Positions 36,681 to 50,235 of a stretch of DNA of 64,000 nt are shown in pieces. The notes under the pieces were generated by a model. It worked only from the letters and a program-made list of their open reading frames with translations, did no database searches and had not been told where the DNA came from. Position 1 is the stretch's first letter. Each line of letters starts with the position of its first letter. The stretch covers positions 83,572,457 to 83,636,456 of the forward strand of contig NC_031768.1 of the NCBI RefSeq assembly GCF_001522545.3, given 5' to 3'. Made by a program: the position numbers and the translations under genes. Source of the DNA: Parus major. Lineage: Eukaryota; Chordata; Aves; Passeriformes; Paridae.

Positions 36681-39654
36681 GAGCAGGACCACTGCTCTGC
36701 ACCCACCGTCCAGGGAAGGGGGTCTGCACACACACATGGGGCAGGGGCGGAGGGGAGCTGCCTTTGCAGACAACCTGTTTCACTTCTTTTCCCCCTTCCC
36801 CCCCTCAAAAAAGAATCACCAAAACTGGGAATTACTGTCACTGCACTGGAGATGCACCGTATCTTTCCAGGGACTCTGCCCCTGTGCCTCACCCTCTTTT
36901 CCCATCCATACCTCCCTCCTACACAAGAGGAGAATTTTGTTATTTGTTTGTGTGACCTGGAGAAGAAATCCCACGTTTTGGTGAAGAAAGAGGGTGATTA
37001 ATATGGAAAAAGATTCTCGGGCTGTTCTTTGGCAAGGAAAGGGGTAAAAGGCAAAAGGAGATGCAGAAGTTAACTTCGTAGTTTTCTTTTCTTATTAGCA
37101 AGGGGTCCTGGTTTAGAAAAGCTTTCCTGGGAGAATTTACCTTCCCTAATTTTCAAGGTAAGGGAAAAATTATACAGAGATGAAGATAAAGCTGCTCATC
37201 TGGTTTTGGTTGGTGGGGGGGAGATAGTCTCCCCCACCCCCAATTTAATTTATTCCATGGGTGGATGGAAAAAGAGAGACATCTCTCTAATTTCAGTGGG
37301 TCTGGGAAAAGAGTAGGATTTGGACTGAGAAGCCGCAATTTTAAGTCCATGTAGATTAATTATTTTCCTTGACTCATTTAAAATAGATGCTTTCCTTTTG
37401 TTTTGGTGAGCAGATAGTGTGCTGGCAAGGGAAAATGTTATTTTTGTTTTACAGAGTGAATTCTTTATTTTATTTTATTTTATTGGTTTCCTGGAGTGCA
37501 TAATAACGAAATGTTATTTCATTCTGTCTACAACATGTACACTATTCCAATTAAGAGCCTACTCTGATTATTTTTAACCTGGTAGTTTGCCATTTCTCTG
37601 CTCAGGAGAATAAAACATTGAGTTCTTACACTTTAAAATAGCTGAGATGCTTAAGCAAAACTACCTTTTCCCTGGGAAAGTCATTTCCAGTTCTGTTGAG
37701 TTCCCGCTTCAATGGTTCATTTTCTGACAGAATCACATCTTTGCAAGAAGCAGAGCTATGATCTTATGTAACTTGATGTTTCCAGATCAAAAGTTACAAA
37801 TATTGCAGTAATACCACGAAGGGAGAGATTTGACAGGAGGAATGTTGTGTGGCATATTTATTATTAGGATTTCAAATCAAGGTGGTTTTAAAAATTTATG
37901 GAGGGGAAAAGCAGAATTAAAAAAAGATGCATAAACAAAAACTTGCTAGTTTGGTATCTTTAACATCACTTTTCCCTTTTATGTTACCTCTGTAGGCAGT
38001 TGAGATTTTATTTTTTTATTTCTTTATAGCAAACTCTTCAGTGTTTAAGAAATGTGTAGTTGTAATTTCAAGAGATGAAGTAGCTTGAAACTCGCTCTCT
38101 CTCAGATTTGATTCAGAGAAATGAAACTCTGTAAATCAATGTCAATTCAGATTTAGAGACTGGCTGTTACCTGCCCTGTTACAAGGTCTATCAGCATAGC
38201 TTATTGTAACTAAAAGCTAAAATACTCAGTTTCTGCTTTGAACTGACAAATTGGCATTGCTGGGTACTTTGACAGAGTAACTTGCCAGGGAATTGTGTAT
38301 TCATGGATCCTTGACCGATATGTTTCAGAAGAAAAAGTCCTATAATCTAACATTTTTTTTTTTTAAAGCATAAGTATATCTGTGTATTCCCTCTTTGCTC
38401 TAGATTAAAAGGAAAAAGAATCACAGGGAAATTTATATCTTAATTTTGTCAGCATAGCATGAGGAGTGGTGCTGTAGCGTGGCTGTAAGACTTATAGTAG
38501 TCAGGAATAAATGTACAATTCTCATTCTTCTGTGCTGTTTCACCCTTGCTTCACTTGATAGATAAATAATTTTGTCAGAAATATATATATATATATATAT
38601 TGCCAGCTGTTGTACTCCCCTGGAGCATCTGTAGAGGCAGAGTTGAAATGTGAGTAGGAGGGCATGTTTCCTTGTCTGTGCGCAGTGACAAACACTTCTT
38701 ATAGAAAGTTCAAATTTTGGAAAGTTTGAGCCTTTCTGACAAAAATCCTTTTGCCTTTATGCCAAATTGCTTGGAATGAAGCTGTTTGTGCTGTAGGGGG
38801 ATTCAGACTTCATCGAATGTTGTCCTGCTGGGTATCAGCAGAGGTGATCTTTTGAATGTGAAGATGTCCATGAAAGCACAGATTTCTCTGTTTTTCCAGC
38901 GTGTTGGCAGCAAGAAGAAGGAAAGTGCATTGTGAAACGAATTAGGGTTGACAGATAAGTTTCCTTTTCCAAGTAAGAGCTGCTTTCTAGGATGTGACAC
39001 GATCCTTGTTCTTTTTTTAAGTGGGGGGAAGCAGGAAGAAGGAGAGAGGAATTGCTGATGGTCGATTTAGGTGGAGGAGCTCACTGACCTGCATTTATCA
39101 GCTCATGTAAATGGGGATGGCTCAGTGAGATTTCACAGATATCTCCACATGTTTTAGAGAAGTATCATTTGCTATGGTTTAGGATAACCACTGCAGTCCA
39201 GAATGCTGCTCCACTGCCGTAATCACCACTAAGGCACTGGTGGCAGATGTGCTACCCCAGCAGCAACAGATGAAAGCAGGAGGTGTTTCACTGCCCATTG
39301 ATTTAGGTTGTAGGTGATTATTCAGTGCAGTTTTCTCTTTAAACACTGAGCAGAAGATGTATCACTTGCCTACATATGTGTTTGCACACACTGAGCCTTC
39401 AAAGTATTCTGGAGATTGATTAATTATACAGTCAAAAGTTAGAAATAGAAGATTAAATCCTATTTTTCTGGTTTAGTCCAACCCTGCATCATATATACAA
39501 TAAAGGCTCATTGGTTTTGTTGTTACCTTCTCAAGCTCCAGTATGTGTACTGTAAATCTTAAAATTGCTTAAAAAAAAAATCCAGTCTAGGCCTGCCTGT
39601 TCCTTCTGGGGAAGTTTTGGTCTATTCATAAAATCAATCTTAGTCTTCCATATC
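36681..39654. other. Putative intron, nothing recognised
   Basis: AT-rich unique sequence with a TTTTA repeat at 37,466-37,485 and (AT)10 at 38,581-38,600. No exon or interspersed repeat recognised. Confidence 0.45.
38581..38601. repeat. (AT)10 microsatellite
   Basis: Ten uninterrupted AT units. Confidence 0.95.
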
Positions 39655-39718
39655 AGGAGTTGATCCCAATGAACCTTATGGATCCTTTCCAACTCAGAAT
39701 ATTCTATGATTCTATGAT
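39655..39718 (+). mobile_element. CR1 extreme 3' end, sense
   Basis: TGATCCCAATGAACCTTATGG, then ATCCTTTCCAACTCAGAATA, then TTCTATGATTCTATGAT is the terminal 60 bases of a CR1, including two of the 8-base 3' repeats. It is an extreme 5' truncation. Confidence 0.9.
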
Positions 39719-42302
39719 ATCATGCTGTGTGGAGTATAAGAGAAACCAGGATTCATTTCCTGGGCAGGAGCATCTTCAAGTACTGTCTGTCCACATAAAA
39801 GCAAAGTCCTGGAGGCCTGCAGTTCATAAACCATCTCTTCCACTGGGTCACCTGGACTTAAACAGGCCACTCTTACAGATGAACTGAACCCCCAAATTTT
39901 ATAATGGAAAGTTTTCAATATTCTGCTAATTCCTTTTGAATTGCCTCTGTGTCTTTGGATGCTGAAAACCATTTCATCTTTACCTCTGTAACATAAAGAA
40001 GACTAGGAAGGGAGAGTTTGGTTAGCTAAAAAGCTTTTAGAAGTAACTACCAGAAATGGTTGGGAAAACTGACAGAGCATGAAAAACACTGGAATTTGCT
40101 TTCTGCCTGTTGATACAAACAGCATTAGGTGGTTGGGCTGTGGGCAGCACAGATCCTGTCAGTTTGGAACAAGCAAATGCTTCTATTTCTAGAAAATTAG
40201 CCTTTGTACAGCTGGGTTTAAGGTGATCAGCTTTTTGTCACAGATTTTTGTTCTAGAAAGCAGAGAACCATCTCAAGAGCCAACCAGCCGATGTGTTCCT
40301 GCAGACAGAGCCCTGATCAGGGATTACTTACGGTGTTTCCTTACGGTGGTGCTAAAACAATGCAAAGTTCACAGAGCCTTTAATTGCTGCTATGGATGTT
40401 TGACACTTCAGCAGATCAGACTCTGAGCTGTCAAGGTAATCCGTAGGCTGCAACACACAGTCTGACACAATTCTGAAATGTTGGGTTGAAGGGACTTGCC
40501 CAGCATTGCCAGCATTCTTGGGGCATCATTTGGTTGCCTGAATCTGAAACACCTTTGTCCTCATTCCACAATCCTCTGCTTAGTCACTACAAGCCTTCCA
40601 GTTCTGCAATGGTTGAGACAGGGATTGTAAACTTCCTTTTCTACTCCTCATTCTTATTGCTTCATCTCCAGGCTGGCTTGGGTAAAACACTGTCTTGTGA
40701 ACAATGACTGTTTCATTATTCAGACACTTGATTAAAGCAACTTTCGTTGTGTTTTTTACTTAAATGATGGGTATCCAGTGTATACTTTTAAATCATATTA
40801 TTGGTCTATTAGTCTAGTTTTTCTTGATTTCTTTTGATTTTATTGAGTTGTCCAAGAGCCAGTAGCTTTATGACAATGCCTCATTTTGGTCCCTCTCTGT
40901 CAATGGCTTAGGTTAACAGAATACTCTGCTACTCTAAACAGATCCCTCAGTTCATCCCACTTAGTCTGCTCCTCTCCTTGTGCCCTGTCTCATCCTTTCT
41001 ACAATCCCATTTTCACCCCTCTAACCCCTGCTCTCTAAATCTCTCATCCCAACTTCATTCAGCTCCTATCAGCTTGAGATCATGCCAAGAACTAGAGAGC
41101 ATCTCTGATTGCAGTTCTGACACTTGGATGCAGACTGGCACTTCCCATAACATAAAGCATCTTGTTTAGTCATACACAGGTAGAAATGTAAGTGATGGAA
41201 GCTGGCAAACAATTTACAAATGGACCCAGGAGCATGTAGCAACATTGTTTTTATCAGCAATGTCTAAGCTTGGCTTAATTCACACAGATGAGCACGAAAT
41301 TCATTAGAAGAAAAACAGTTCTCTCCCAGGCAAATTTCAAGTCCTTCCTCTGAAGTCCTAAAAATCCCAGAGGAGGTTTTAGAAAGAAAGCTAAAGGCTT
41401 TTTTTTTTTTTTTTTTTTAACCTTGAGTAAAACAACATATTTTTCCTTAGCCTTGTTCTCAGAATCTGCTGAACTGTTTTGACTGAAATTTTCCAAAAAA
41501 CTTCAGCCTGAGGCAGACAGCTGGCATGGAAATTTTCAGGCCAAACAATTTGCTTAGTAGAGTTATAAGAAACTGTGAATGCTGTTTTATTATTAAAGCT
41601 GCCTCACTCTTCACATAATTGACAGCACTACCAACTTTGCCTTTCCCTAATAAACAGAGAACTGGAGATTGTGTTACAAACTAATTTCATATTTGTATGT
41701 TTTATAGATATTTTTTTATATTGGAAATTTATTATAGAACTGACACATGCATTTCAGCATATGTTAGCAGATGATGAAATCTCAAGCTTCCTGGAAACCG
41801 AAGTGAATACAAGTAATGAGAATCCCACAAAGTCACATCAAAGTGATACAGCATTGCAGGATTTGTAGGATGGGATTAAATCCAAAGAAATCTCAGGAGA
41901 TCTTGCACTGACAGAGCAATCCCACAAATTCCCATGTATCGCACCCTCAGGTTCAGTGTCCTGCTGACAGAGGAATTTTTATTTAGTATAGCAACACTCT
42001 TTTATAACAGCAACTGTTATCACAAACCAGAGCCAAAAAAATAAGGGGGAAAATACCCAAATGTAAACCCAGAAAAATGAAAGAACAGATAATTGCATTT
42101 TGATGTGAACAGCTTTTTTATTTTGTTATCATCATCACAGGTGACTCTCAGGCTGCAGTTTCACATCAGACCCAAATCCAGGATCCATTGGGATGGAAGC
42201 AGAAAGGTCCTTCTCTCCCCCTCTCCTCCCATCCTAGTGTACTCCCTCCCCAGTTTCTGCATTTTGACTCCTTCAGAGTATGTCTGATGTTTTATGCCTT
42301 TT
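39719..42302. other. Putative intron, one weak exon-like block rejected
   Basis: Contains a run of 20 T (41,399-41,418) and otherwise unique sequence. The block 40,244-40,435 has acceptor- and donor-like ends but a stop nine bases before the donor, and is not called. Confidence 0.4.
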
Positions 42303-42574
42303 TGACAAGGGTACATAGTGGTAGGACAAGGGGTAGAAAGATAAAAGAGGGCAGATTTAGGTTAGATATTAGGAAAAAACTCTTCTGTGACGATAGTGAG
42401 GCACTGGCACAGGTTGCCCAGAGAAGCTGTGGGTGCCCCATCTCTGGAAGTGTTCTAGGCCAGGTTGGATATGGCTCTGGTCTGGTGGGAAGTGTCTCTG
42501 CATATGGCAGAGAGGGCTGGAACTAGATGATGTGCCTTCCAACCCAACCCATTCTGTGATCCTATGATTCTACA
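42303..42574 (+). mobile_element. CR1 3'-end fragment, sense
   Basis: GTGGTAGGACAAGGGGTAGA, GGCAGATTTAGGTTAGATATT, AGGCACTGGCACAGGTTGCCC, GTGCCCCATCTCTGGAAGTG and CCTTCCAACCCAACCCATTC, ending CTGTGATCCTATGATTCTA, is a complete CR1 3' untranslated segment in sense. It is fairly well preserved, so likely younger than the copy at 7.9 kb. Confidence 0.93.
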
Positions 42575-43307
42575 ATTTAATTTATCAGCCCAAGACAAAA
42601 CAAGCTCCATCTTCCATGTGGAGTTTTGATTTTTTTCTGATGACTTAATGACTTACATTGAGTCAAGGTGGTGGAAGCCTTTGCCAAGGAGAAGAGAGAT
42701 GCAAACAGCTTTGTGGATTTAATGACAGTTTAGGCTAGTCCCAGGACCCAGGAGTTTTTTCTAGGTTGCCAGCTGCTTACAGCAGTTTGATTCAGATATG
42801 AAGTCTAATTTTTTTCATGTTAAAATACAGAGTGCATTTTCATTACAGTCTTCTATCTTCAGGACAGTCTTTTGAACCATCCTGTTTTGTGAGCCTTGAA
42901 GCAGTTGTCCTCTAACAATTTCTTTTTGAACCCAGCATGTAGTTGTGATTACCACAAGAAAAACTTTTGAAATTTAAAGGAATGCAATGAGTGAATAAGC
43001 CTTCCTGTTTTTCTGCTTTAACCTCTCAATTTGGTAATTTCATTAGATGACTCCTATTTTGTAGGTTATACAGTGGGATAAATTTCTTCTACTCTTTAGT
43101 TTTGTTTTTCTATTCCAAACTGAAAATCCCCACCCTATTTTATCTATTCTGGAAGTCTTTCCATATTCCTTATAATCTTTTCAGCCTTTTGTTTTTCCCC
43201 TGTCTTTATTAATTCTGCTCTGTATTTTAGATATGGCTAGACCCAAAATGTATGCAGCATTAAGACAAAAATGCATGTAACCTTATAAAACATCATCCCG
43301 TATTATA
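42575..43307. other. Non-coding spacer between two CR1 copies
   Basis: Nothing recognised; AT-rich unique sequence. Confidence 0.5.
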
Positions 43308-43669
43308 TTTAGCCTGGAGGAAAGGAAGCTTGAGGGGGCCTTATTGTTTTGTACAACTCCCTGGAAGGAGGGTGTAGCCTGGTGGAGGTCAGTCTCTTCT
43401 CCCAAGTTACAAGACAAGAGGAAATGACCTCAAGTGGCACCAGAGGAAGATTAGATTGGATATAAGAAGAATTTCTTCACTGAAAGAGGAATCAGGCATT
43501 GGACCAAGCTTCCGAGGGAGTTGTGGAATCACCATGCCTGAAAGTATTCAGTAAATGTGCAGATGTGATTCTAATGGACATGGTTTAGTGGTGACCTGGC
43601 AATGCTGGATTAATGGCTAAACTCAATGATCTTACAGGTCTTTTCCAATATAAATTATTCTATGATTTT
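43308..43669 (+). mobile_element. CR1 3'-end fragment, sense
   Basis: TTTAGCCTGGAGGAAAGGAAG, TACAACTCCCTGGAAGGAGG, GTCTCTTCTCCCAAGTTACAA, GAGGAAATGACCTCAAGTGG and GACATGGTTTAGTGGTGACC, ending TATAAATTATTCTATGATT, follow the CR1 3' end. It belongs to the same subfamily as the copy at 29.3 kb and keeps more of the 5' side. Confidence 0.93.
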
Positions 43670-46600
43670 TCTCTTTTCATTGTCTATTTTTTCCCTAATG
43701 TATCTCAGAATTTACCCTGCGCATTTAACTGGCACGAGCAGAGAGCCAGTAGTTGTAGAGGAGATCCTAGGGAGATTCCTCATCCAACTTTCTGTGTGAC
43801 ACCAGTTAATTTACAGCCCACACTGTGTATGCATTGTTAGGATTGTTTTTCCCTTTATGCATTACTTTGCTTTTATTGATACTGAATTTCATCTGATATT
43901 TTTATCACCCAGCTTGTTACCCAGAACTGTGAAAATAGGTTGTAGTGTAATGGTTGGAGGCTTCATGAGAGAATCAGAAAGCCCAGAAATGAAACAGGCT
44001 CTCATTTTGATTTTTATTCTTGTCCTGGGGATAATCTGAACAAAAATATAACCAACAAAATACCCTTTATATAAAGTAAGAACAACCAGCCTGCCTGTCT
44101 TGTGACATCTGACTGTGAAGTTGTCTGTTACTCAAATGTTTTTTCTTCTCATCGTCAGCATCTAACAGAGCCTTTTTTTCTCATATTTCTTTCTAGTCAG
44201 TGTTTGCTCTTCCCCAAAGCAGGAAATTATGCCCTTGCTTCCTCCATGCTGCAGCACCAGAGTCCTGATACCAAGGGACAACTTAATGATCATCTTCTCA
44301 CAGCCTGACATGTTTCCCTTGTACCTCTATCTTCCTTCTATTCTAAAATCCCTCTTGTGTTCACGATGCCCTGCAAAGACACCTGGGATTTGGAAACTTT
44401 TCCTACTCTCTTGGTTTTGCTTTTATCTCACAATAAAGTGTGAGCACACAAAGCCACCTGCCTGTCACTTAGAGCCCTGTTTGCTGCCAAGCACTTGGGT
44501 CTACCTGAACAGGGCTTTCTTTAGGGCTTAGCTTTAATGGTTTATTATTGTCACTGCTGTTCACAGTCTTATTTGGGATTGGAGAGATGCATAAATGACT
44601 CGTATAGAAGCTACAAACCATTGCTTGCAGCCCTGCACACCCCCCATATGCTTTAAAATGTCATCTGTTTGTGGCTTTCTGTGCTGAACGCTGCTGATCA
44701 CAGGCTCTGGAGAGCAACGTTATTGTACACCTGCATCACTTTGTTTTGTATTCTTTTATACCTTCTGCATAATTAATGTTTTGTTGAATTTTATGTATTT
44801 TTTTATTTTGGTTGATGTCTTCTCCAGAGATTATCAGACACAGCAAGCATCTAGTTGAGAAGATGCTAACAGAGAAGAAGGGGATATCAGAAGCTGATAC
44901 TAGGAAAGAAAAGTGGATCTTTTAGGGGGTGAGAAAAGGGGGGGAACACCAGGGAGAGAGGGACCTCTACCAACTCCTTCATCATTAGAGCTGGATTCCT
45001 GCAGCTGGTGCTCTATTGTGCTCTGTGCACTGAAGGTTCTTTGATTCTTTTTTCCTTTGTTTTTTTTTCTTCCCACCCTCCGTTTCAGAGCATGGAAGAC
45101 TAAAAAGTGTGTAACATCTCTGCTGTGCATGAAACACATAAATCAATAAAATCAGGATACCTAGCCCCAACAAAACTGCCCAATCTAATGTGTGGGGGCA
45201 TGTATTCTTCTTATGTAGGTACTCCTGTTTGTTTCTCTCTCCTTCCCTCTGCTCAAATGAAAACACCTGGAGTTAATGTTACACAGACTATGTGGGAGCT
45301 CACCTTGCCATCATGTTTCCTTATTAAGGAATTTCATTAAGGCCTTTTTTTTTTAAATGTGCACTGCTTTGGCAGACCGAGTGAAAGTGGACACTCCCAG
45401 CAACAAAGATTTTTTGAAGATAACAAAAGCAAATCGCATTCGATCTTGTTTCAATCCCCAAAGCACCACAACGCTTTAACTTAAACCAGGGCCAGATCCA
45501 AGAATCATTACTGTTAATTCAAAGGCTCCTGTTGGTTTTAATGGTCCCTGGATCAGGCTTTTTCACTCCTGCTGTGGAACAGTGCTGGCTCCCCCAGTGC
45601 AGAAGCACAAAATGGCCATGAAAATTGAAGGCTGTTTTGGAAATGGATGTCATTTCCACTGCTGGACTAATTGAGCGTGTGAGGCTGGGAGTGGCATAGG
45701 TTTGAGGTTTTCTTGATGTTTCCAAGTAAGTCAAAGTTCCTATAATGAAAACATGTAGAGTGGTGTTTTGTAACTATTTTTATACCTACATCAGACTTGA
45801 TGTTAGTGGCTTTGAATTATTTAATGTTTTTCTTCCTCAGCTGTCATCTCCAGTGAGCTCCCATTGCAGGGCTGCTGGAGTTGTTGTGTAAGGAACAATG
45901 AAGGAGTCTGGCATTGGCTGCTGGGAGGGTGTGTGGGGGGGTAATGTTGCCTGGTTTTGTTTTGTTTCGTGTCTTTAAGCCTATTTTATCCTTTTTCTTG
46001 CTGGTGAGAGGGACATCAGGCCAAGGTATTAAATAATAGTGACCGGCGTGGGCTGAAAATTAAGTACATGCCAGTTAAAGACACAAATGGGGGGTTTTCT
46101 TCTTAAACCACCGAGCACTGATGTCTGTCACATAGGAAGAGCCAACTATTTAACATTCAGTCTATTCAAAAAACATTATTATGTCCCGATGGTAATTTAA
46201 AACCACATCTGTTAGAACCATATGTGGGGAAAGTTTACCTTTTTTTTTAAAGCCTTTTTTATTTAAGTCCCAAGTTACCCTATTTATAGGGTTATCTTCA
46301 ATGTGGGCCCCTTTTAAAATTTTAGACTGATGGCCATGAAATGCCTGGAACAAAAGAACTAAATGAATTAAACTCTAATCTTTTTTCCTTTGTAATTATG
46401 TGTGGGCTTTTAGTGGATATCTGCAAGTAGACATCCAGCTTTGAAAGGAAACCTATATATTGGGATCATGCCTCATGCTTCTGTTGTCTATAATCTGATA
46501 TTTGTTTGTTCATCTGAATTCATTGGATATTTCACAGCTTTTTTTTCCTCACCGTTATTCAAGCTTGTATTAACAATGCATATGACCTTTGAAAATAATT

Positions 46601-49600
46601 CTTTTGGGCAGTCAGACTCTCTAAGTTTTACTTTGTGGAATTGCCACTGGATTATTCTGTCCTTAACAACAGAAGATATAGATTTATTTTCAAAGCATCC
46701 CATCATTATTATCTAACCAACACTAACTGGCCTAAACTTGAGATCCTTAAACCTAAGCAGTGCTAATAGCATATCTGACCCGGCGAGTGGAAGTTGGCTC
46801 CACACAACAACCAGGTCAAAATATCTGCTATAGGTCCCTCATTATGTGGTGGATAAAGGTCTCTGTGTCACCTCTACATCGAGTGCAACATGCTTTGCCG
46901 TGTCTTTGTGTACCTGTTCATCCCAGCTAAATGCAAGCACCTGAGTGAATTGCTTTGACAGATGGTAATTGGGGGCAAGCTGACTTCAAGCACATAAGTT
47001 AAAGGAGCTCTTTATTCCTGCGCCCTGTTACCTGTTCCCTCTGCTTGATAAGAGCCTTTGATAAAACCTGGACAAAACTAAATTCCCAAGTGGCTGCCAA
47101 GCGCTGACTCTCTCTCTATGCTTGGTGAGATCACACACTGTGCTGTTCTAGGGAACATTTCCATTATGCTGCCCCACTTCTCTGAATTCCAGTTTTGGAT
47201 GGTGAAAGCGGGAAGAGCTGTTCTCTGGTTATGGTGGTCAGGCTGAAACACCAAATGCTGGTGTTCAAGCTGTGATCCCCTGTGGGTAACTACAATTGTG
47301 TGTGTTACGTGATGAATTTAGAACACTCCAGGCCTCAAGCTACCATTCCAAATATCCCCTCATAATAAAAAACAAATAACTGCTCTTCTGAGACTTTTAT
47401 ATAAATGTCAAAAGCTTAGCCTTTTGTAGAATCCCACAGAAATCTCAGCCCTTCCCTGAAGTAATGGATTTTCCCATTAAGTGCATCCACATCTGTTAGC
47501 AGCATCAAGATTTCTGCTGTTCGTCCTTCACAAATAGACTGAGTACCTCAAAGAGAAATAATCAAAAAGTAAATAGATAAGTGTGTAAGTAGTAATAAAG
47601 CCACCATTCATGAGTTACATCTTTCCAGGGGCATTCACAGCATGGCATACTGTGCATCCCCCTCCAGCTGTGTTTTAAGCTCTGAAATTTCTTAGCTAAA
47701 CAGGACGTTAGTGATCCCGATGTACAGAGCACCTGACAACCCAAGAGCTAAATATGCAGCTATAAATAGCAAGCCTACTTTGATGGGATGCATTGTATTG
47801 TAATTTTAGCACTAATTAAAGTTTGGTTGTAGGCATGAAATATCTCAGTCTTTCAGAAACATGTGTAAATATCCAAAATTAGGCTGTTTTTTGTTGTCTG
47901 AATGTTTTGGCAGAGTTGTGCCATTGCATATGAAGTTTTACGAGTAGCAATATAATAAAGATGGTTTTGCAAGTCAATGAAAAACATTTTTTGATTCATT
48001 TTGGGTTAATCAAGTGCTGGAGTTAAATTGGAATGTGTTAATTTGTTCTTGGTTTAAAATGAGACTCCACTGTGTCCTGTAGTGAGTTTGATGCTCAAAC
48101 GGTTTTGTGGGGTTGATTGTTTCCAGATAAGTGGGAAAGTAGCTATGCTAAAAAAACCCACTTTAATTTGAATGATGTGCATGGAAAATGTGGGGGGAAA
48201 AATGAAGAAAGCTACAAGAGAAACAACACATTTTTATGTTTTTGGCACAGCTTACTTCATATTCCTACTCCCTGTCCTTGTGTGATCCCTGAGCACTTGA
48301 TGGATGAGAAAGATAATTGTTGATCATTTCATGAAGCTCTGCCAGTAACACATACCAAATATAATTAAACCTTCAATTTTATGCTTTTAAATACATTTTC
48401 TCACCAAATATAGCAATTAACCAGCAATTAACCACTTTCTGTCAGAGCAGGAGGAGGGAAGGTGTTTTGGGTCCTATTTCCTAGCTGCACTTTGTGTGAA
48501 AGGTGGGGGTTTCATTTTCAAAACAATTCCACTTTTCTATTAGATCATTTCATCTTTGGGGTTCCAAAAGAGTCATTCTGGAACGTCAGGAAAATTGCCA
48601 CAAATGATGCTTTTGCTTGTTAAGCTGCTTTGCCTGGTTGAGTTGGACCAGTTCCAGTAATTCCTTGTCTCGCTAGGCAAAACTCTGCGAGACTCTTGCA
48701 GCTGGGACAACGAACAACGGAAGTTTAACCTCTGGATTTTAACCCTATGTCTACAGTATAGATTTCAGATTAATTCCTTGGAGAGTCTTTAAAAAAATTC
48801 TGTTGTTAAGCTGATCCATTTTGTCCAAGGTTATTGTTCTTTTTGTCTATAATATAGACAAAATATTTGATTGTGATCAACTTTGATGCAGCCATGATCC
48901 TACTCAAAAGGAGGATAGACACTGTCCTTTTCTCTAAGTGAGAATACCCAAGAAAGTATCATTTTGGAATGACAGCTGTCAAACAGATGAATTAGCTTTA
49001 AGGGAAAACAAGGGAAATAAATGACTGATATTGAATGTTAACACCTGGTGGACACTTCCAGCACAGCCTGTCTGAGGCAGTGGGTCTCCGACTGTCCAGA
49101 GCCCACTGGGACATACAGCACAATGTGTTTTGCTCTCTCCTTGAGCATGAGGGCATGCTCCATTAGCTGACACTTGTTTTTACAGCATGTGTGCCAGACA
49201 GCTTGGGCAGGAGCTGAACAACCCCCAGTCTTGCAGATCGTGTCCCACAGGGCAAGTTAGATGATTCCCTTTTCTGTTAGTGTTCCTTGGTTGTTATCAA
49301 GACATTAATTAGAGGGCATACTCCCCAGGCCATCTTTTCCAGTTCCTGGGTGAACTTTAAATTTGAAACATAAATATAAAACAAATGCAGATGTCCTGAT
49401 CTAGATACACTGACTAGTTATTGAGAAGACACTTTGACAACAGTAAGTAGTTGAAAGGAGGGTACATGGGGACTTCTGATCTGTTTGCAGCTCTCTTTTG
49501 TGACTCAGAAGAACTCACTTGTGTTTTTGTCTCAATTAATCTGTCCATAGAAAGAAAATTCTAATGACTTCCTAGTTATTTTCTCTTTGCCACATCATTT

Positions 49601-50235
49601 GGAGTCCTGTAAGCTTTGTCTCATTCTCCCTTCCCTTAATATATCACTGCAGTGTCCTGACAGCGTTCATTTCAGGCTGCAGAAATTCAGTCCATCATTC
49701 TTCACACAAAATTATTGAATGGGAATCAGATTTATAGTCAAACTGTGAAGTAGAAAGTTAGTTGACCTGTCTTCTGGGAAATTTGGTATTATTAGGTTCC
49801 TACATGTGTTTACTTTGATCCCTTCAATGTTATCCTAGAAGACGATTCCAGGCCAGATTGTAAAAATGTCAGTTTCTTCAAACACGTGAACAAAATCCTT
49901 TCTAAATTTGTCAGGTCTTTTGAATTACAAGTCCAGTGTTCTGTATGAGACAGAATTGTTACTTCCACTTTGAAAAGATTAGCCTTTTAGCTGTCAGGGG
50001 CTCACAGGATCCAGCACTGTCTATAACAGGCTGTGTTCAGAACAGGTGCACTCCCGAACTGTCATTGTCCCAAATATATCCAGAAATGAGATGAAGTCTG
50101 AATTATACCAAAAGAGCTGAATCCTGTGTCACTCTTGCAATAATTATATATATCCTTTCTACAGATCCCATATTCATCAGAGATTGATAATTTCAGAGCA
50201 TGCACTTCAGCTGGAGAGTGTCTTGTCCTTACCCC
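43670..50235. other. Long repeat-poor stretch, possible conserved regulatory sequence
   Basis: About 6.5 kb without any repeat I can recognise. The parts at 45,340-45,500, 46,020-46,360 and 46,740-47,110 have the dense, non-repetitive texture typical of conserved non-coding elements, but conservation cannot be judged from one sequence. A 23-base near-perfect palindrome (TTTTGTCTATA, A, TATAGACAAAA) lies at 48,841-48,863. No exon-like blocks. Confidence 0.35.

Noticed and set aside
36218..36955. 245-codon open frame, the longest in the window
   Set aside because: It starts in a TA microsatellite (Ile-Tyr runs), continues through CpG-enriched sequence where stops are rarer, has no recognisable domain, and overlaps open frames on the other strand.
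40244..40435. 192-base block with acceptor-like TTTTTGTCACAG and donor-like CAAG|GTAATC
   Set aside because: The length is a multiple of three and one frame is nearly open, but a TGA falls nine bases before the donor and the acceptor pyrimidine tract is weak. It could be an untranslated exon, but there is not enough support.
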